Shown here in pieces: positions 1 through 12,153 of a DNA stretch of 64,000 nucleotides (position 1 is the stretch's first letter; each line of letters opens with the position of its first letter). Source of the DNA: Vicia villosa (lineage: Eukaryota > Streptophyta > Magnoliopsida > Fabales > Fabaceae). The DNA lies in assembly GCF_029867415.1 (NCBI RefSeq), contig NC_081183.1, positions 38,336,655 to 38,400,654 of the forward strand, in the 5' to 3' direction. The notes under the pieces are model-generated. The model was not told the origin of the DNA. It saw nothing but the letters and a program-made list of their open reading frames with translations, and ran no database searches. The position numbers and the translations under genes are program-made.

Positions 1-94
1 TGTCCATGCTCTCAATTTATCCAAAAGTTGCGATAAGTGCTCTTCATGGCCAAATATGCGAGGAAATATAGCCTGCATATAAAAAACACATGTC
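1..94 (-). mobile_element. Far 3' segment of the mariner-like transposon split by element B
   Basis: This is the left flank of copia element B. It is the continuation of the sequence at 25594-25690 once B and one copy of its ATAAC target duplication are removed, so it belongs to the minus-strand mariner-like element whose transposase lies at 27809-29016. No terminal inverted repeat is visible here, so the left end of the mariner element must lie before the window. Read on the minus strand, this piece starts with a TATGCAG that could act as a splice acceptor, but no coding match was recognised. Confidence 0.5.
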
Positions 95-99
95 ATAAC

Positions 100-1186
100 T
101 GAAGGAGTGAAAAACACTTAGAAAGGGAGAGATTGAATAAGTGTAACTTCTCAAAAATGGTAGATAAAAACAAAGAACACAATTATTTTTATCTTGGTTC
201 GTTGTTAACCAAACTACTCCAGTCCACCCCCTGACAAGGTGATTTACCTCAACTGAGGATTTAATCCACTAATCAAACTGATTACAATGGTTCTCCACTT
301 AAATACCCTCTAAGTCTTCTAGAGTCTACAGATCACAACTTGATCACTCTAGGAAATCCTTTTACAATCAATGTAAAATAAATATTACAAGAGTTTGATT
401 TGCTTCTAAGAAATCTGTAATCACAAAGTGGTATTTCTCTTAAGTTCTAGTTCTTATCACTCACTAAAATATTACAAAGTTGTGAGGTTGAAGATGAAGT
501 TCTTCTTTGCTTTTCTTGATTTCAGTTTGACAGCGTTTTGGTATGTTTGCGCAAGAGAGTTGTTGCTGCTTCTGAATCAGAACTTCTATTTATAGGCGCT
601 GAGAAGAAATGACCGTTGGGAGCATTTAATGCTTTGGGTGAATAGTACAACGCTGCATTTAATGTTTCACACTTTTGTCAACTACCTGGAGCCATGCTTT
701 CATTGCTTTTACTGACTTTGCCTTTTGTAGCTTCTAACGTTCTTTTTGTCAGTCAGAGATTTGACGTTATAGCCTTTTGTACTTGTACTTTCTTCTGGAC
801 TCAGAATGTGTAGAATAGACGTTTGAATATCAAAGTCTTCACCTTTGGTGCAGTTGCAACTTCTGTCTTCAGGATTTGAAGTGCTTTGAGCGTGATACCA
901 TCAGAGCTTCAGAGTTTTGCTTCTGACTTCCATCTTCTGATGCTTTCCAGTTCATGTTCTGATTCTGCAGGATCATCCTCTGATGTCTTGCCAGACCATA
1001 TGCTGATGAAGCCATCCAGAACTTCTGGGTCAGTGCTTCTGAATGCTGATTTATGCATACTCTTTTATACTTTTCCTGAAATGGCAAACGTGAATAATTA
1101 GAGTACCACATTCTCTTATACAAAATTCATACATAGTGTTATCATCAAAACTAAGAATATTGATCAGAACATTTATTGTTTTAACA
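100..1186 (-). repeat. 3' LTR of element B
   Basis: It starts (minus strand) at 1186 with TGTTAAAACAAT and ends at 100 with the TTCA terminus. It has the same length as the partner LTR at 24502-25588 and differs from it by a few per cent by eye. A TATAAATA promoter motif (minus) lies at 587-594. The 5 bases outside the end at 95-99 are ATAAC, matching the other side of the element. Confidence 0.95.
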
Positions 1187-1200
1187 ATCTCCCCCTTTTT
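1187..1200 (-). other. Polypurine tract of element B
   Basis: On the minus strand the sequence is AAAAAGGGGGAGAT directly before the 3' LTR, the expected plus-strand primer site of a copia element. It is identical in form to the tract before the 3' LTR of element A at 16196-16209. Confidence 0.9.
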
Positions 1201-2051
1201 GATGATGACAAAAACATACAGAATTGATATGAATTTGTATCCAGAATATCAGAAGAAAAAGACAATACACAGTTATAGCATTTAAGCATATTAATCAGAG
1301 TGTGTGAATATGTCTCCCCTGAGATTAACAATCTCCCCCTGAAATTAATACTAGAAGATTTTATAAATAAAAAACTTCCCTGAGTATTTTTCCATTTCAG
1401 TTGAGACTTTCACGATGAACTTCGAGCTTCAGAGTATTCAGAGCTTCACTTCAGAGCTTTGAATTTCTATTTGAGATCACTTTGGCTTTTTTGAACATCA
1501 AGAACGCTTGCTTCTATCAGAGCTTCATAGCTTCTTGAATCAGAGCATAACTTGTATATGAGCAATCAGAGCAAGGTCTGTATCAGAGCTCTTTAAGGTA
1601 ATGCTTGTATCAGAGCTTTTACGAGCTTGAAATGTATCAAAACATTGAGCTTGATTGCTTCAACTCTTTGAGAGATTTTCTTCAAAGATGTTTCTTCTCA
1701 AATTTGCTTCTCCCCTTTTTGCTTCTTCTCATATTGAGCTTGTTCAGAATATCACATTCCTGCAAAACTATCAGAGACAGAAAACTTGCAAATAATAGTT
1801 AGGAATGTTGAGACTTAAGCCCAGCAACTGATAATATAAATCAATTCAATTATCACGCTACTCCCCCTTTTTGTCATAACATCAAAAAGTATAAAAGATT
1901 CAGATGAAAGACACAATAAAATGAAGAGAGAAAAAGATTTCATTGATTTAATCAGAAGAGAGTACAAGGCAGATGCAAACAAAGCAGATGCAAACAACAA
2001 AGAAAATAAAACTAAGACACAAGACAGACTACGACTGGGTTAGCTTAAAGG
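1201..2051 (-). other. 3' noncoding region of element B, with extra purine tracts
   Basis: No convincing coding frame is present. On the minus strand it contains further purine-rich copies of the PPT-like motif: two CAGGGGAGA/CAGGGGGAGAT tracts around 1313-1345 and an AAAAAGGGGGAG tract around 1859-1872. The same arrangement occurs in element A at 15362-16090. The rest is rich in short TCTGAT/CAGAG words typical of this family. Confidence 0.75.
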
Positions 2052-2908
2052 CTAAAGCTGCCAGAAGGTTCTTAATCTCAGCAGTGTCTTCAGCTTGCTT
2101 CTTGGAAGTATCTTCTTGTTTTTGCATCCAAGTTCTGATTTTAGCATTGGTGTCATCTTGCTTGCCAAGGAAACCTGATTCTGTTGGAGTTCCTTCAGAG
2201 TCTCAAACAGAGCAGAGGTAGAAGGATCAGTAGAAGAAGTAGGAATATCAGAAGCTGGAATCATCTGAATTTCAGCAACTGGTTCCTCTTCAACAAAAAT
2301 CTCTTGAGCTTGAATCTCTTCAGCATGATGTTGTTCAGCTTGTTGCTCAATCCAAGGAATCTCTACTTCTGGAGGATACTCAACCTGAGGATAAACCAAC
2401 TCAGGATGCTCTTCCAAAGGGTTCTCCTTGAACCAGTTGAACAGAGCCTGAAAATCTCCAGTCAGAACTTTATATGGCGAGGGAGTCCAGACAACCATAG
2501 CTAAAGAGTTATCCACTTCCATTTCATCAACGAAAGGCTTCTCTTCCAGAGGCTTCCATTCAGTGATTGGATGGTAGTAAATTCCAGGAATGTACTCCAA
2601 AAAGAGTCCAGCAGGACCAGGAGCATCAGCTAGGCAATCCTTCTAGAGATCCAGAAACTCAGCCTGTACTTCTTCAGAGAAAGCTGTCCAAAGCTTTCCA
2701 GCAGCTACATGATCCAGCTTGGAGTCATGAACAACCTTCAGAACTTCTAACCCTGTCCTGACCTTGTGATTTAATGAATCAAAATGTACATCAACAGAAG
2801 GTTTTGGAGGGTTTGTTTTGGGAGGTGAGATTGGAGATATTGGATTGAGGATGGAAATTGGTTTTTCTGGGTTAAAGAAGGCATATGGTTGAGGTTCTCT
2901 ACCAAGCA
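2052..2908 (-). pseudogene. Env-like extra ORF of element B, 3' half (cut by element A)
   Basis: This is the C-terminal part of the fourth ORF that SIRE/Maximus elements carry between pol and the 3' LTR. It is the continuation of 17347-19087: the frame across the insertion site reads ...NTSF then LGREPQPYAFFNPEKP. Downstream it has the segment IPGIYYHPITEWKPLEEK, then an acidic proline/glutamate-rich stretch, then a short heptad-like helix ending near 2052. Element A carries the homologous segment at 14404-15198. At least one frame change is needed between 2643 and 2600. The function of this ORF family is unproven; the first half resembles the 'putative plant transposon protein' domain. Confidence 0.7.
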
Positions 2909-2913
2909 TAAAA
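2909..2913. repeat. Target site duplication TAAAA of element A, left copy
   Basis: TAAAA immediately precedes the 5' LTR of element A. The identical pentamer is at 17342-17346 directly after its 3' LTR. Removing A and one copy restores the env-like ORF of B. Confidence 0.95.
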
Positions 2914-4043
2914 TGTTAGAACAAGATTTTTTCTGATCAATATTCTTAGTTTTGATGATAACAATGTATATGAATTTTGTATGAGATAATGTGGTACTCT
3001 AATACTATGCAATTTCCATTTCAGGAATTATATAAAGAGTATGCACAAAATCAGCGCAAGAAGCACTGACTCAGAAGGTTCAGCATGCAACATCAGAACA
3101 TGGTCTGGAAAGACATCAGAAGATGGTCAAGCAGAATTAGAACATGGTCTATGGAAGCATCAGAAGGACTTGAGATCGGAAGTAGAAGCACTGAAGTTCT
3201 CATGGTATCACGCTAAGAAGCACTTCAAGGTCAGAAGACAAGAAGATGCTCTGCACCAAGCTGTTTGACTCTTATGATATTCAAACATTGATTACACAAA
3301 CATCAGATCAGAAGCAAGTACAAGATGGCAGGCTACGCTGACTGACAAAAGGAACGTTAGTAGCTGTTAAAGGCAACGTCAGTAGACACAGCGAAAGCAA
3401 GGCTCAAGGTAGTTGACAAAAGAGTGAAACATTAAATGCAATGCTGTACGGATCACGCAAAGCATTAAATGCTCTCAACGGTCATCTTCTCAAACGCCTA
3501 TAAATAGAAGTTCTGATGAGAAGCTGAATACAACACTTTGCGCATACATACAGAAACGCTGTCAAATTCAAAAAGCTCTCAAACTTCATCTTCAACCTCA
3601 CTACATTGCTGTTGTAATATATTAGTGAGATTAAGCTTAAACTTAAGAGAAAAATCACAGTTGTGATAATAGCTTATTAAGAAGCATTGTAACTCTTATA
3701 AGAATTTGTTTACATTAAGTTGTAAAACTAGAGTGATCAAGGTGTGATCAGTATACTCTAGAAAGTCTTAGAGGGTATCTAAGCAGTTTGTTCCTAGAGT
3801 GATCAGGTTGTGATCAGAATACTCTAGAAGACTTAGAAGTTATCTAAGTGGAAACCATTGTAATCTTGTGTGATTAGTGGATTAAATCCTCAGGTGAGGT
3901 AAATCACTCCAAGGGGGTGGACTGGAGTAGTTTAGTTAACAACGAACCAGGATAAAAATCATTGTGTAAACTGTTTTTATCTTACAAGTTTTAAAGCTAC
4001 ACTTATTCAAATCCCCCCTTTCTAACTGTTTTTCTATCCTTCA
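2914..4043 (+). repeat. 5' LTR of element A
   Basis: It starts TGTTAGAACAAG and ends TATCCTTCA, followed after one base by the PBS. A TATAAATA promoter motif is at 3499-3506. Downstream are several CTAGAGTGATCA words. Its partner is 16210-17341; near-identical LTRs also occur in element C at 40531-41678. Confidence 0.96.
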
Positions 4044-4044
4044 A

Positions 4045-4057
4045 TTGGCATCAGAGC
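4045..4057 (+). other. Primer binding site of element A (initiator Met tRNA type)
   Basis: TTGGCATCAGAGC directly follows the 5' LTR. It matches the TGGTATCAGAGC signature of copia elements primed by the 3' end of initiator tRNA-Met, with one change. The same sequence occurs in element C; element B has a further mutated copy. Confidence 0.9.
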
Positions 4058-4128
4058 GCCGGTTCTAAGGTGCAAGCACTTAACCGTGTTTAGAAAAGAT
4101 TCAGGAAGAGAAAAATGCTTAAGTTAAG

Positions 4129-6048
4129 ATGGCTGGTGAAGATCCAACACATACATCTACATCTGGCTCTGCTGAGCAAAACAATGGAAATGGTGACAAT
4201 GGTTATACTAGACCACCAGTATTTGATGGTGAAAACTTTGAATACTGGAAAGACAAACTTGAAAGTTACTTCCTTGGTCTAGATGGTGACTTATGGGATC
4301 TTCTGATGAATAGTTACAAACATCCAGTGAAAGCTACTGGTGTAAAGCTTACAAGACAAGAAATGAATGATGATCAAAAGAAGCAATTCAAAAATCATCA
4401 TAAGTGTAGGACTGTTTTGCTGAATGCTATCTCTCATGCTGAATATGAGAAGATATCTAACAGGGAAACTGCCTATGATATATATGAGTCATTAAAAATG
4501 ACACATGAAGGAAATGCCCAAGTCAAGGAGACTAAAGCTCTTGCCTTGATCCAGAAATATGAAGCCTTCAAGATGGAGGATGATGAAAATATTGAGAAGA
4601 TGTTCTCAAGATTTCAAACGCTAACTGCTGGATTAAGATTTCTTGACAAGGGATACACAAGGGCTGATCATGTCAAGAAGATCATCAGAAGCTTACCAAG
4701 AAGATGGGGTCCTATGGTGACTGCTTTCAAAATTGCCAAGAATCTGAATGAAGTCTCTCTTGAAGAATTGATCAGTGCTCTGAGGAGTCATGAAATTGAG
4801 CTGGATGCTAATGAACCTCAGAAGAAAGGCAAGTCTATTGCATTAAAATCTAATTATAAAATATGCACTAACGCTTTTCAGGCTGAAGAAGAAGATTTTG
4901 AAGAATCAGAATCAGAAGAAGAAGATGAACTGTCCATGATCTCCAGAAGGGTAAACCAACTATGGAAGAGGAAGCAAAGGAAGTTCAAGAACTTCAGAAG
5001 TTCAAAGAAGCCTGAAAGAGGAGAATCTTCTGGAGGTAGAAGATCTGACAATAAGAAGGTCATTTATTATGAGTGCAATGAGCCTGGACACTTCAAGAAT
5101 GAATGTCCAAAACTTCAGCAGGAGAATCCCAAGAAGAAGTTTCATAAGAAGAAAGGTCTTATGGCAACATGAGATGATTCAGAATCAGAATCAGACTCTG
5201 AAGGCGAGCAGGCAAACCTTGCACGGATGGCCATAGTGGATGACAGATCAGAATCTACATCAGAATCAGATTCTGAAGAGGTATTTTCTAAACTATCTAG
5301 AGAAGAGTTAGTTTCCAGTTTAACTGAACTCCTGGAACTCAAGGCTCATCTTAGTATCAAATACAAAAAGCTGAAAAAGCAATTTGAATTTGAAACTAAG
5401 AAGCTGGAAGTGGAAAATTCTGAACTGAAGGAAAAAGTTTTAAAATTATCCAAAGATATTGGATCTCCTTCTGAATCAGAAAAATCCATTCCTAGTCTCA
5501 ATCATATTCTGAAAGAATATGACTCGAGCTTCCGAAAGTTTCTATCTAGAAGTATTGGCAGAAGTCATCTTGCTTCTATGATATATGGTGTTTCTGGAAA
5601 CAAAAGGATTGGCGTTGGCTATGAGGGTGATACCCCACACAAATTTGAACCTGTTGATGATTTGAAAATCACATACAAGCCATTGTATGATCAGTTCAAA
5701 TATGGCCACTCACATGATATTAGGCTCACTTCACATGCCAAAAGCTTTAACACAACACACACCAAGAAGCATGTGACACAACCTAAAAAATATCATGCTG
5801 CCAAATCTAAAGAATATCATGTTGTTCCTCCTGTTACTTATCATGCTAAACCCAAGTTCAATCAGAACTTGAGGAAAACTAACAAGAAAGGACCCAAGAA
5901 ATTGTGGGTACCTAAGGAGAAGATAATTTCTGTTGCAGTTATCCTTAGCAGCAAAGAAGACAAAGCACAAAATGTCATGGTACCTGGACTCTGGGTGCTC
6001 GCGACACATGACGGGAAGAAGGTCTATGTTCCAAGACCTGGTGCTTAA
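4129..6048 (+). pseudogene. gag: Gag of element A, interrupted by one TGA stop
   Basis: Retrotransposon capsid protein that would form virus-like particles and bind genomic RNA. The ATG at 4129 opens a frame that runs to TGA at 5170-5172, where element B has a Trp codon, then continues in the same frame to TAA at 6046-6048. The N-terminal half carries the copia gag core (FDGENFEYWK, then THEGNAQVKETKALALIQKYE). A CCHC knuckle follows around residues 308-321 but is damaged: its first Cys is replaced by Tyr (YYECNEPGHFKNEC). An acidic Ser/Glu/Asp-rich tail and a coiled-coil-like Leu/Lys region follow. The last 122 nt overlap the protease frame in a different register (see findings). Confidence 0.9.
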
Positions 6049-8840
6049 GTCTGGTGGAGAAGTCAAGTTTGGAGGAGATTAGAAGGGCAAGATAATTGGC
6101 TCTGGAACCATAAGTATTGGTAACTCTCCTTCCATAACTAATGTACTTCTTGTAGAAGGATTAGCGCATAACTTATTGTCCATAAGTCAATTAAGTGACA
6201 ATGGTTATGACATAATCTTTAATCAAAAGTCTTGCAAGGCTGTAAGTCAGAAGGATGGCTCAATCCTATTTACAGGCAAGAGAAAGAACAACATTTATAA
6301 GATTGATCTTTCAGATCTTGAGAAGCAGAAGATGACTTGCCTTATGTCTGTTTCTGAAGAGCAATGGGTCTGGCACAGAAGATTAGGACATGCTAGTTTG
6401 AGAAAGATTTCACAGATTAACAAACTAAATCTGGTCAGAGGACTCCCAAATTTGAAATACAAATCAGATGCTATTTGTGAAGCATGTCAGAAGGGAAAGT
6501 TCTCCAAACCTACATTCAAATCTAAGAATGTTGTCTCTTCCTCTAGGCCGTTAGAACTTCTGCACATTGATCTGTTTGGACCAGTCAAAACAGCATCTGT
6601 TAGAGGGAAGAAATATCGATTAGTCATCGTAGATGATTATAGCCGCTGGACATGGGTAAAGTTCTTAAAACACAAGGATGAGTCTCATTCAGTGTTCTTT
6701 GAATTCTGCACTCAGATTCAATCTGAGAAGGAGTGTAAAATCATAAAGGTCAGAAGTGATCATGGTGGTGAATTTGAGAACAGATTCTTTGAGGAGTTCT
6801 TCAAAGAAAATGGTATTGCCCATGATTTCTCTTGCCCCAGAACTCCACAGCAAAATGGAGTTGTAGAGCGAAAGAATAGGACTCTATAAGAAATGGCCAG
6901 AACCATGATCAATGAAACCAATATGGCTAAGCACTTCTGGGCAGAAGCAATAAATACTGCATGTTATATTCAGAATAGAATCTCTATAAGACCTATTCTA
7001 AATAAGACTCCTTATGAATTGTGGAAGAACACAAAGCCCAACATTTCATATTTTCATCCTTTTGGATGTGTTTGTTTCATCCTGAATACTAAAGATCATC
7101 TTGGTAAGTTTGATTCTAAGGCACAAAAATGTTTCCTTCTTGGATATTCTGAACGCTCTAAAGGCTACAGAGTATACAATACTGAAACATTGGTTGTGGA
7201 AGAATCAATCAATATCAGATTTGATGATAAGCTTGGTCTTGAAAAACCAAAGCAGTTTGAGAATTTTGCAGATATAGATATTGATATATCAGAAGCTGAA
7301 GAACCAAGAAGGAAAGTTTCAGAAGCTGAAAATCTCAGAAGCAAAGGATCAGAAGATCAAGTTGCTGCATCTTTAGAGAATATCAGAATTTCTGAAGAGC
7401 CAACAGTCAGAAGATCTTCTAGACTCACCTCAGCTCACTCAGAAGATGTGATTCTTGGAAAGAAAGATGATCCCATCAGAACAAGAGCATTCCTTAAGAA
7501 CAATGCAGAATGTCAATTAGGTCTTGTTTCCTTGATCGAGCCAACTTCTGTTGATCAAGCTCTAGAAGATCCAGACTGGATAATTGCCATGCAAGAAGAA
7601 CTTAATCAGTTTACAAGGAATGATGTATGGGATCTTGTTCCTAGACCAAAAGGATTCAACATCATTGGTACAAAGTGGGTTTTTAGAAACAAGCTTAGTG
7701 AGAAGGGAGAAGTGGTAAGAAACAAAGCCAGACTGGTGGCTCAGGGTTATAGTCAGCAAGAAGGTATTGACTATACAGAAACCTTTGCACCAGTGGCCAG
7801 GTTAGAATCTATTCGCTTATTAATCTCCTTTGCCACTCAACATAACATCACTCTGTATCATATGGATGTTAAGAGTGCCTTCTTAAATGGCTATATAGAT
7901 GAGGAAGTCTATGTCCACCAACCTCCTGGTTTTGAAGACTCCAAGTCTCCAGAACATGTTTTCAAACTAAAGAAATCATTGTATGGTTTGAAGCAAGCTC
8001 CTAGAGCTTGGTATGAAAGATTAAGTTCATTCCTTCTGGACAATGGTTTCACTAGAGGACAAGTGGATACGACTCTCTTCTGTAAAAAATCTAAGAAGGA
8101 CATTTTAATTTGTCAGAATTATGTTGATGATATTATTTTTGGAAAATCTAATGCTACACTTGGGAAGGAGTTTGCTAAGTCTATGCATGCTGAATTTGAA
8201 AAGAGTATGATGGGAGAACTCAAGTATTTTCTTGGGATTCAAATCAATCAAACTTCTGATGGAACATATGTTCATCAAACGAAGTATGTGAAAGAACTTC
8301 TGAAGAAGTTTAATCTTTCTGAAAGCAAAGAAGTCAAAACTCCTATGCATCAAACGTGCGTCCTAGGTAAGGATGAGGTAAGTAAGAAGGTAGATCAGAA
8401 GTTGTACAAAGGTATGATTGGATCTCTTCTATATTTAACTGCTTCTAGACCTGACATTTTATTCAGTGTTTGTTTGTGCGCTAAATTCCAATTAGATCCT
8501 AGAGAATCTCACTTAACTGTTGTTAAGAGAATTATGAGGTATCTGAAAGGTACTACTAATGTTGGTTTAGTCTACAGAAGATCTAAAGAATACAACTTAG
8601 TAGGATTTTGTGATGCTGACTATGCTGGAGATAGAATTGAAAGGAAGAGTACTTCTGGAAGTTGTTAATTTCTTGGAAGTCACCTGATCTCTTGGTACAG
8701 CAAGAAGCAAGCTACCATTGCCCTCTCAACAACAGAAGCAGAATATGTTGCTGCTGCTGGTTGTCGCACACAAATGCTCTGGATGAAAAGTCAGTTAGAA
8801 GATTATCAAATATATGAGAGTAACATTCCTATCTTCTGTG
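5927..8840 (+). pseudogene. pol: Protease-integrase-RT-RNase H polyprotein of element A, 5' part
   Basis: The pol frame is open from just after TAA 5924-5926, one base out of register with gag. Domains in order: aspartic protease (WYLDSGCSRHM, near 5960); integrase with an HHCC finger (HRRLGHASLRK, then CEACQKGK) and the DDE residues in DLFGPV, RSDHGGEF and NGVVERKNR; and reverse transcriptase with NYVDDIIFG near 8120. RNase H begins with DADYAGD and STTEAEYVAAA. In-frame stops are TAG 6080-6082, TAA 6890-6892 and TAA 8666-8668; element B has Gln codons at these three places. Translation is then cut at 8840 by a solo LTR and resumes at 12159. Confidence 0.92.
8836..8840. repeat. Target site duplication CTGTG, left copy
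   Basis: CTGTG precedes the solo LTR starting at 8841 and is repeated at 12154-12158. Element B shows the uninterrupted RNase H sequence across the equivalent point. Confidence 0.93.
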
Positions 8841-11800
8841 TGTCATACCCCAATTTTTGACCCTAAGATCACACATCATTTGCATACCAATCATCAATCA
8901 AGAAGTTTCAACTTAGAACTCTACTTGTGATGTTATGCTCAATTCATCTGCAAGGGAATCATCAAGCACCCATGTTTAGTCTTGTATATATTGTTTTACT
9001 AACCAAAATACCAAAAATATTGCCTTGTGCTTTTGTGTGTTTGTGTTTTGTAGGTACCAAGTCAAAACATCCATCAAAAGGAGCATTTTTCAACATTTTC
9101 ACTATGCAAATCGATTTGCATAAGGTGTAAATCGATTTACACAACTGTTCTTGCACCAGATTTGCTTCTGCCATCAGTGCAAATCGATTTGCATAAGACA
9201 GCAATCGATTTGCATAACTGTTTTTGCCCCAGATTTTGCCTTTTTCAGCTATGTAAATAGATTTGCATAAGGTGCAAATCGATTGCACCAGTGCGAATTT
9301 GGAAAAATGAAGGCAAATTTCAGCTTTTTGAAGTGTTGACATCATTTGCAAGCATGGGAAACATGACTTAGCTCTTGTATTTGATTACCTACATCATTTA
9401 ATCATAAACCCTCATGTGATTGCATCAAGACCATTGGATTTCATTTTTGGCTCCAAATCCTTTTCCCAAGCCTAATTCTATTTTCCAATCCTAACTCCAA
9501 GCCACAAAATTTCCCAAGCCTAAGTGCTATAAATTGAGGCATTCCCCTATTCATTTTTCAAGCTTTGATAGCCAAGAAAACTCTTGCTCTTTCTCTCCTC
9601 ACCTCTTCCAAACCCCTCACTCAAAGCTCTCATTTCTTCCACACAAATTAGTGAGTCACATCTTGAACCTCACTAATTTAGAGCTAAACCTCAACATAAA
9701 CACTACTTTTTCTTCATCAATTGTGAGAGATCAAGGCTTGTGGTTGTGTGTTCTTGAGAAGATTCAAAGTTTGTGAAAGATTTGGTAAAATTCTAGATCC
9801 ATTCCATAATTCAAGATGTGAACCATTGTTGTTTATGCTTGATGCACCTTTGGTGCTACATTGATGAGTTTTGCTTGCTTAATTGATACATTTTCGTGCA
9901 CAAATTGATTCAAGATCACAAGGTGTTTGGTTTTATGTTTAAACAAGTTTTCTTCTCTTGATTTGCTGTTTTTTTTTTTAAACTGTGTTGTGCAAATCGA
10001 TTTACATCTGGTGCAAATCGATTTACACAACTGAAAAACTGCGCAGATTTGAAAACAGAGTTATGCAAATCGATTTACACTCTGTGCAAATCGATTTACA
10101 TCTGGGCAGAATGCTTGTTTTTGTGGTTTTTGACTTGTTTTAGGTTCTAACTCATCTTCTACTCCATTCTTTTGATATTTTCTTTGAATCACAAGTTAGA
10201 GGCCTAATTTCTCTCTAATTTCAATGGACTTAGGGCGTCGATAGGATGAGAATCCGAATCCGCAATATTAAGTGATTGTAATTATGGATGAAAGGAGCTT
10301 TTAATGTGGTTCCATCTTTTGTTTCTCTTTATTTTGATCAATGAAAGTCTTAATACCTTGAGAATTCTTATGGATTCTTGGTAAAGACTAGATCACTCAC
10401 CATTTTTCTTTTCGTGCGGTATTGCTTTCGGAGAGTGATCTACATATCGCTTCTCTCGCATGCATTAGCACATAAAGTTTTGACCGGCCTCGTTGTAGGG
10501 TGATTTCTACATAAATCACTTGGCGATCTGCTTAACATAGCGCAATATTTCGTGTCTCGAATCAAAAAGATCAAATATGGAAGAGAATTTTATGCGGTTG
10601 ATTTAAGACTTATGGAGGTTTATCGTGTAGTCGCTATGATTTTATCAAGCTTCTGATAAATTTCCATTGACTTTAAATCCGAGAACATCCTTCACTCACC
10701 ATCGATCTTCATTACTAACTTTGATAACATACTTGACAAGTTTCAAGATGGTTATCTTTAACATCTAACAATTGACTTTAATTTCTGCACTTTATTATAT
10801 TGCTCTTTATATTTCTCGCTTTATCGCTTTATTTTATCATTTCATCATATTTACATTCCGCTATTTTTTCTTTGTCCATTTGGACACTATGTTTATGTTT
10901 CCGCCATTTTCTTTTGTCCACTTGGACCATACTTTACTTTTATGCTAAAACACTAATAAATAACAAAAATCTAAAAAATACCTAAGGCTCTCTTTTGGAC
11001 TATTGGTTACTATCCTGAGCATTTTGGAGATTCGGACTTATGGACTTAGGACTTCTGGACCCTTATTCTGTTGTTACTCTGCTGTTATTCTGTCTGTCTG
11101 GCATTGGATTGCTGTCTGTTTGTGCATGCAGGTATTTCCTTGAAAGCCCTTGATGGTTAATTCCAAGGCATTGATATAAGGATTTTACCCGAAAACAGCC
11201 GTTACTCTGCCCGATTTTCGTCAGAATTTTTAATGTGCTTAATGCAAAGTGGTGCTAAGATAATAAGTTCATCTGGATCCCCAAGTGATAATGTGTTGGT
11301 TTAGTGTTGATATTCCAAAGGATGGGAAATCTACCTTGACTCACAATGTCAAGTGTTGGCTTCTTCTTCGGTTAGACCATTTCTTTCCTTAGCTTTTATT
11401 TTACGCAATAGGATAGCCTCTTCATCTCCTCCCCTTCTTTAATTTTCAAAATCTTCTTCCTTTTTCAAAAACCTTCTTATGTTTGCAACCTTTTTAAAAT
11501 CTTTCTTTAAAATATCTTTTGCCCTTAGTGGCCTTTTTCTTCAAAAAGTTTAGACACGATTAATTGTCGAAACGAGTGGTTATACCCCACGATTTTGGAA
11601 TTGATTGATATAATGAGATCTTTTCCACGTGAGAGAGCTAGTGGCATACTCGTTGATTTTATCCGAGTTGGAGCCCTTCTTTCATTTGCGATGCAAAGAA
11701 CTCATTTGTTCTCATGCTCAAAATCAATGGCTGAGTATTTCTCTCCGACGACGATAAAGTGTTTATTCGTTTTTTTAAAATGTTTTCCCTTTTAAGCGGA

Positions 11801-12153
11801 ACTACATTAGCTCTGACTTCTCCATTGCACCAAGGAGGTATGTAGGCACAAGGCTTAACGCTTTGCCGAGCTTATTTTAAAAAATAAAACAAACCCTTTT
11901 TTAGCACACACGACACAGATTTTCAAAAAGGTTCCTGTGGAGTACCACAGATATGAGGGGTGCTTAAAACCTTCCCCTTGTATAAACAACACCCGTACCT
12001 AAGATCTCTTCTTTTTTGTTTTAAAAACAAACTTTGGGTTTTATTCGTTCTTTTCCCTTTTCCTTTGGAAACAATAAAGCGCGGTGGCGACTTTCACTGA
12101 AATATTGAGTCGAGTCAATCCCATGGCTTCGATCTCAGATTTTCCCCGCTACA
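8841..12153 (+). mobile_element. Solo LTR of an Ogre/Tat-like Ty3-gypsy element inside element A
   Basis: 3,313 bp from TGTCATACCCC to CCCGCTACA, bounded by CTGTG duplications, with no internal domain. This is the product expected from LTR-LTR recombination. The start matches Ogre-type LTRs. The 3' part carries the module shared by the other Ogre LTRs here: CTTCCCCTTGTATAAACAAC around 11970-11990, followed by GGTGGCGACTTT near 12082. A TATAAATT at 9528-9535 probably marks the promoter, preceded and followed by clusters of an ATCGAT palindrome. No coding frame of interest was found. The parent family differs from the other two Ogre LTR types in the window. Confidence 0.88.
9105..10106 (+). repeat. 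Two clusters of an ATCGAT-centred palindrome in the solo LTR
   Basis: About ten copies of a motif with half-site RTGCAAAT or GTGTAAAT occur in two groups. Group one spans about 9105-9292, upstream of the TATA motif, and includes the perfect palindromes TGCAAATCGATTTGCA (9105-9120) and GTGTAAATCGATTTACAC (9125-9142). Group two spans about 9991-10100, downstream of the TATA motif, with four copies. Some copies are imperfect, such as ATAGAT in place of ATCGAT. Confidence 0.85.
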
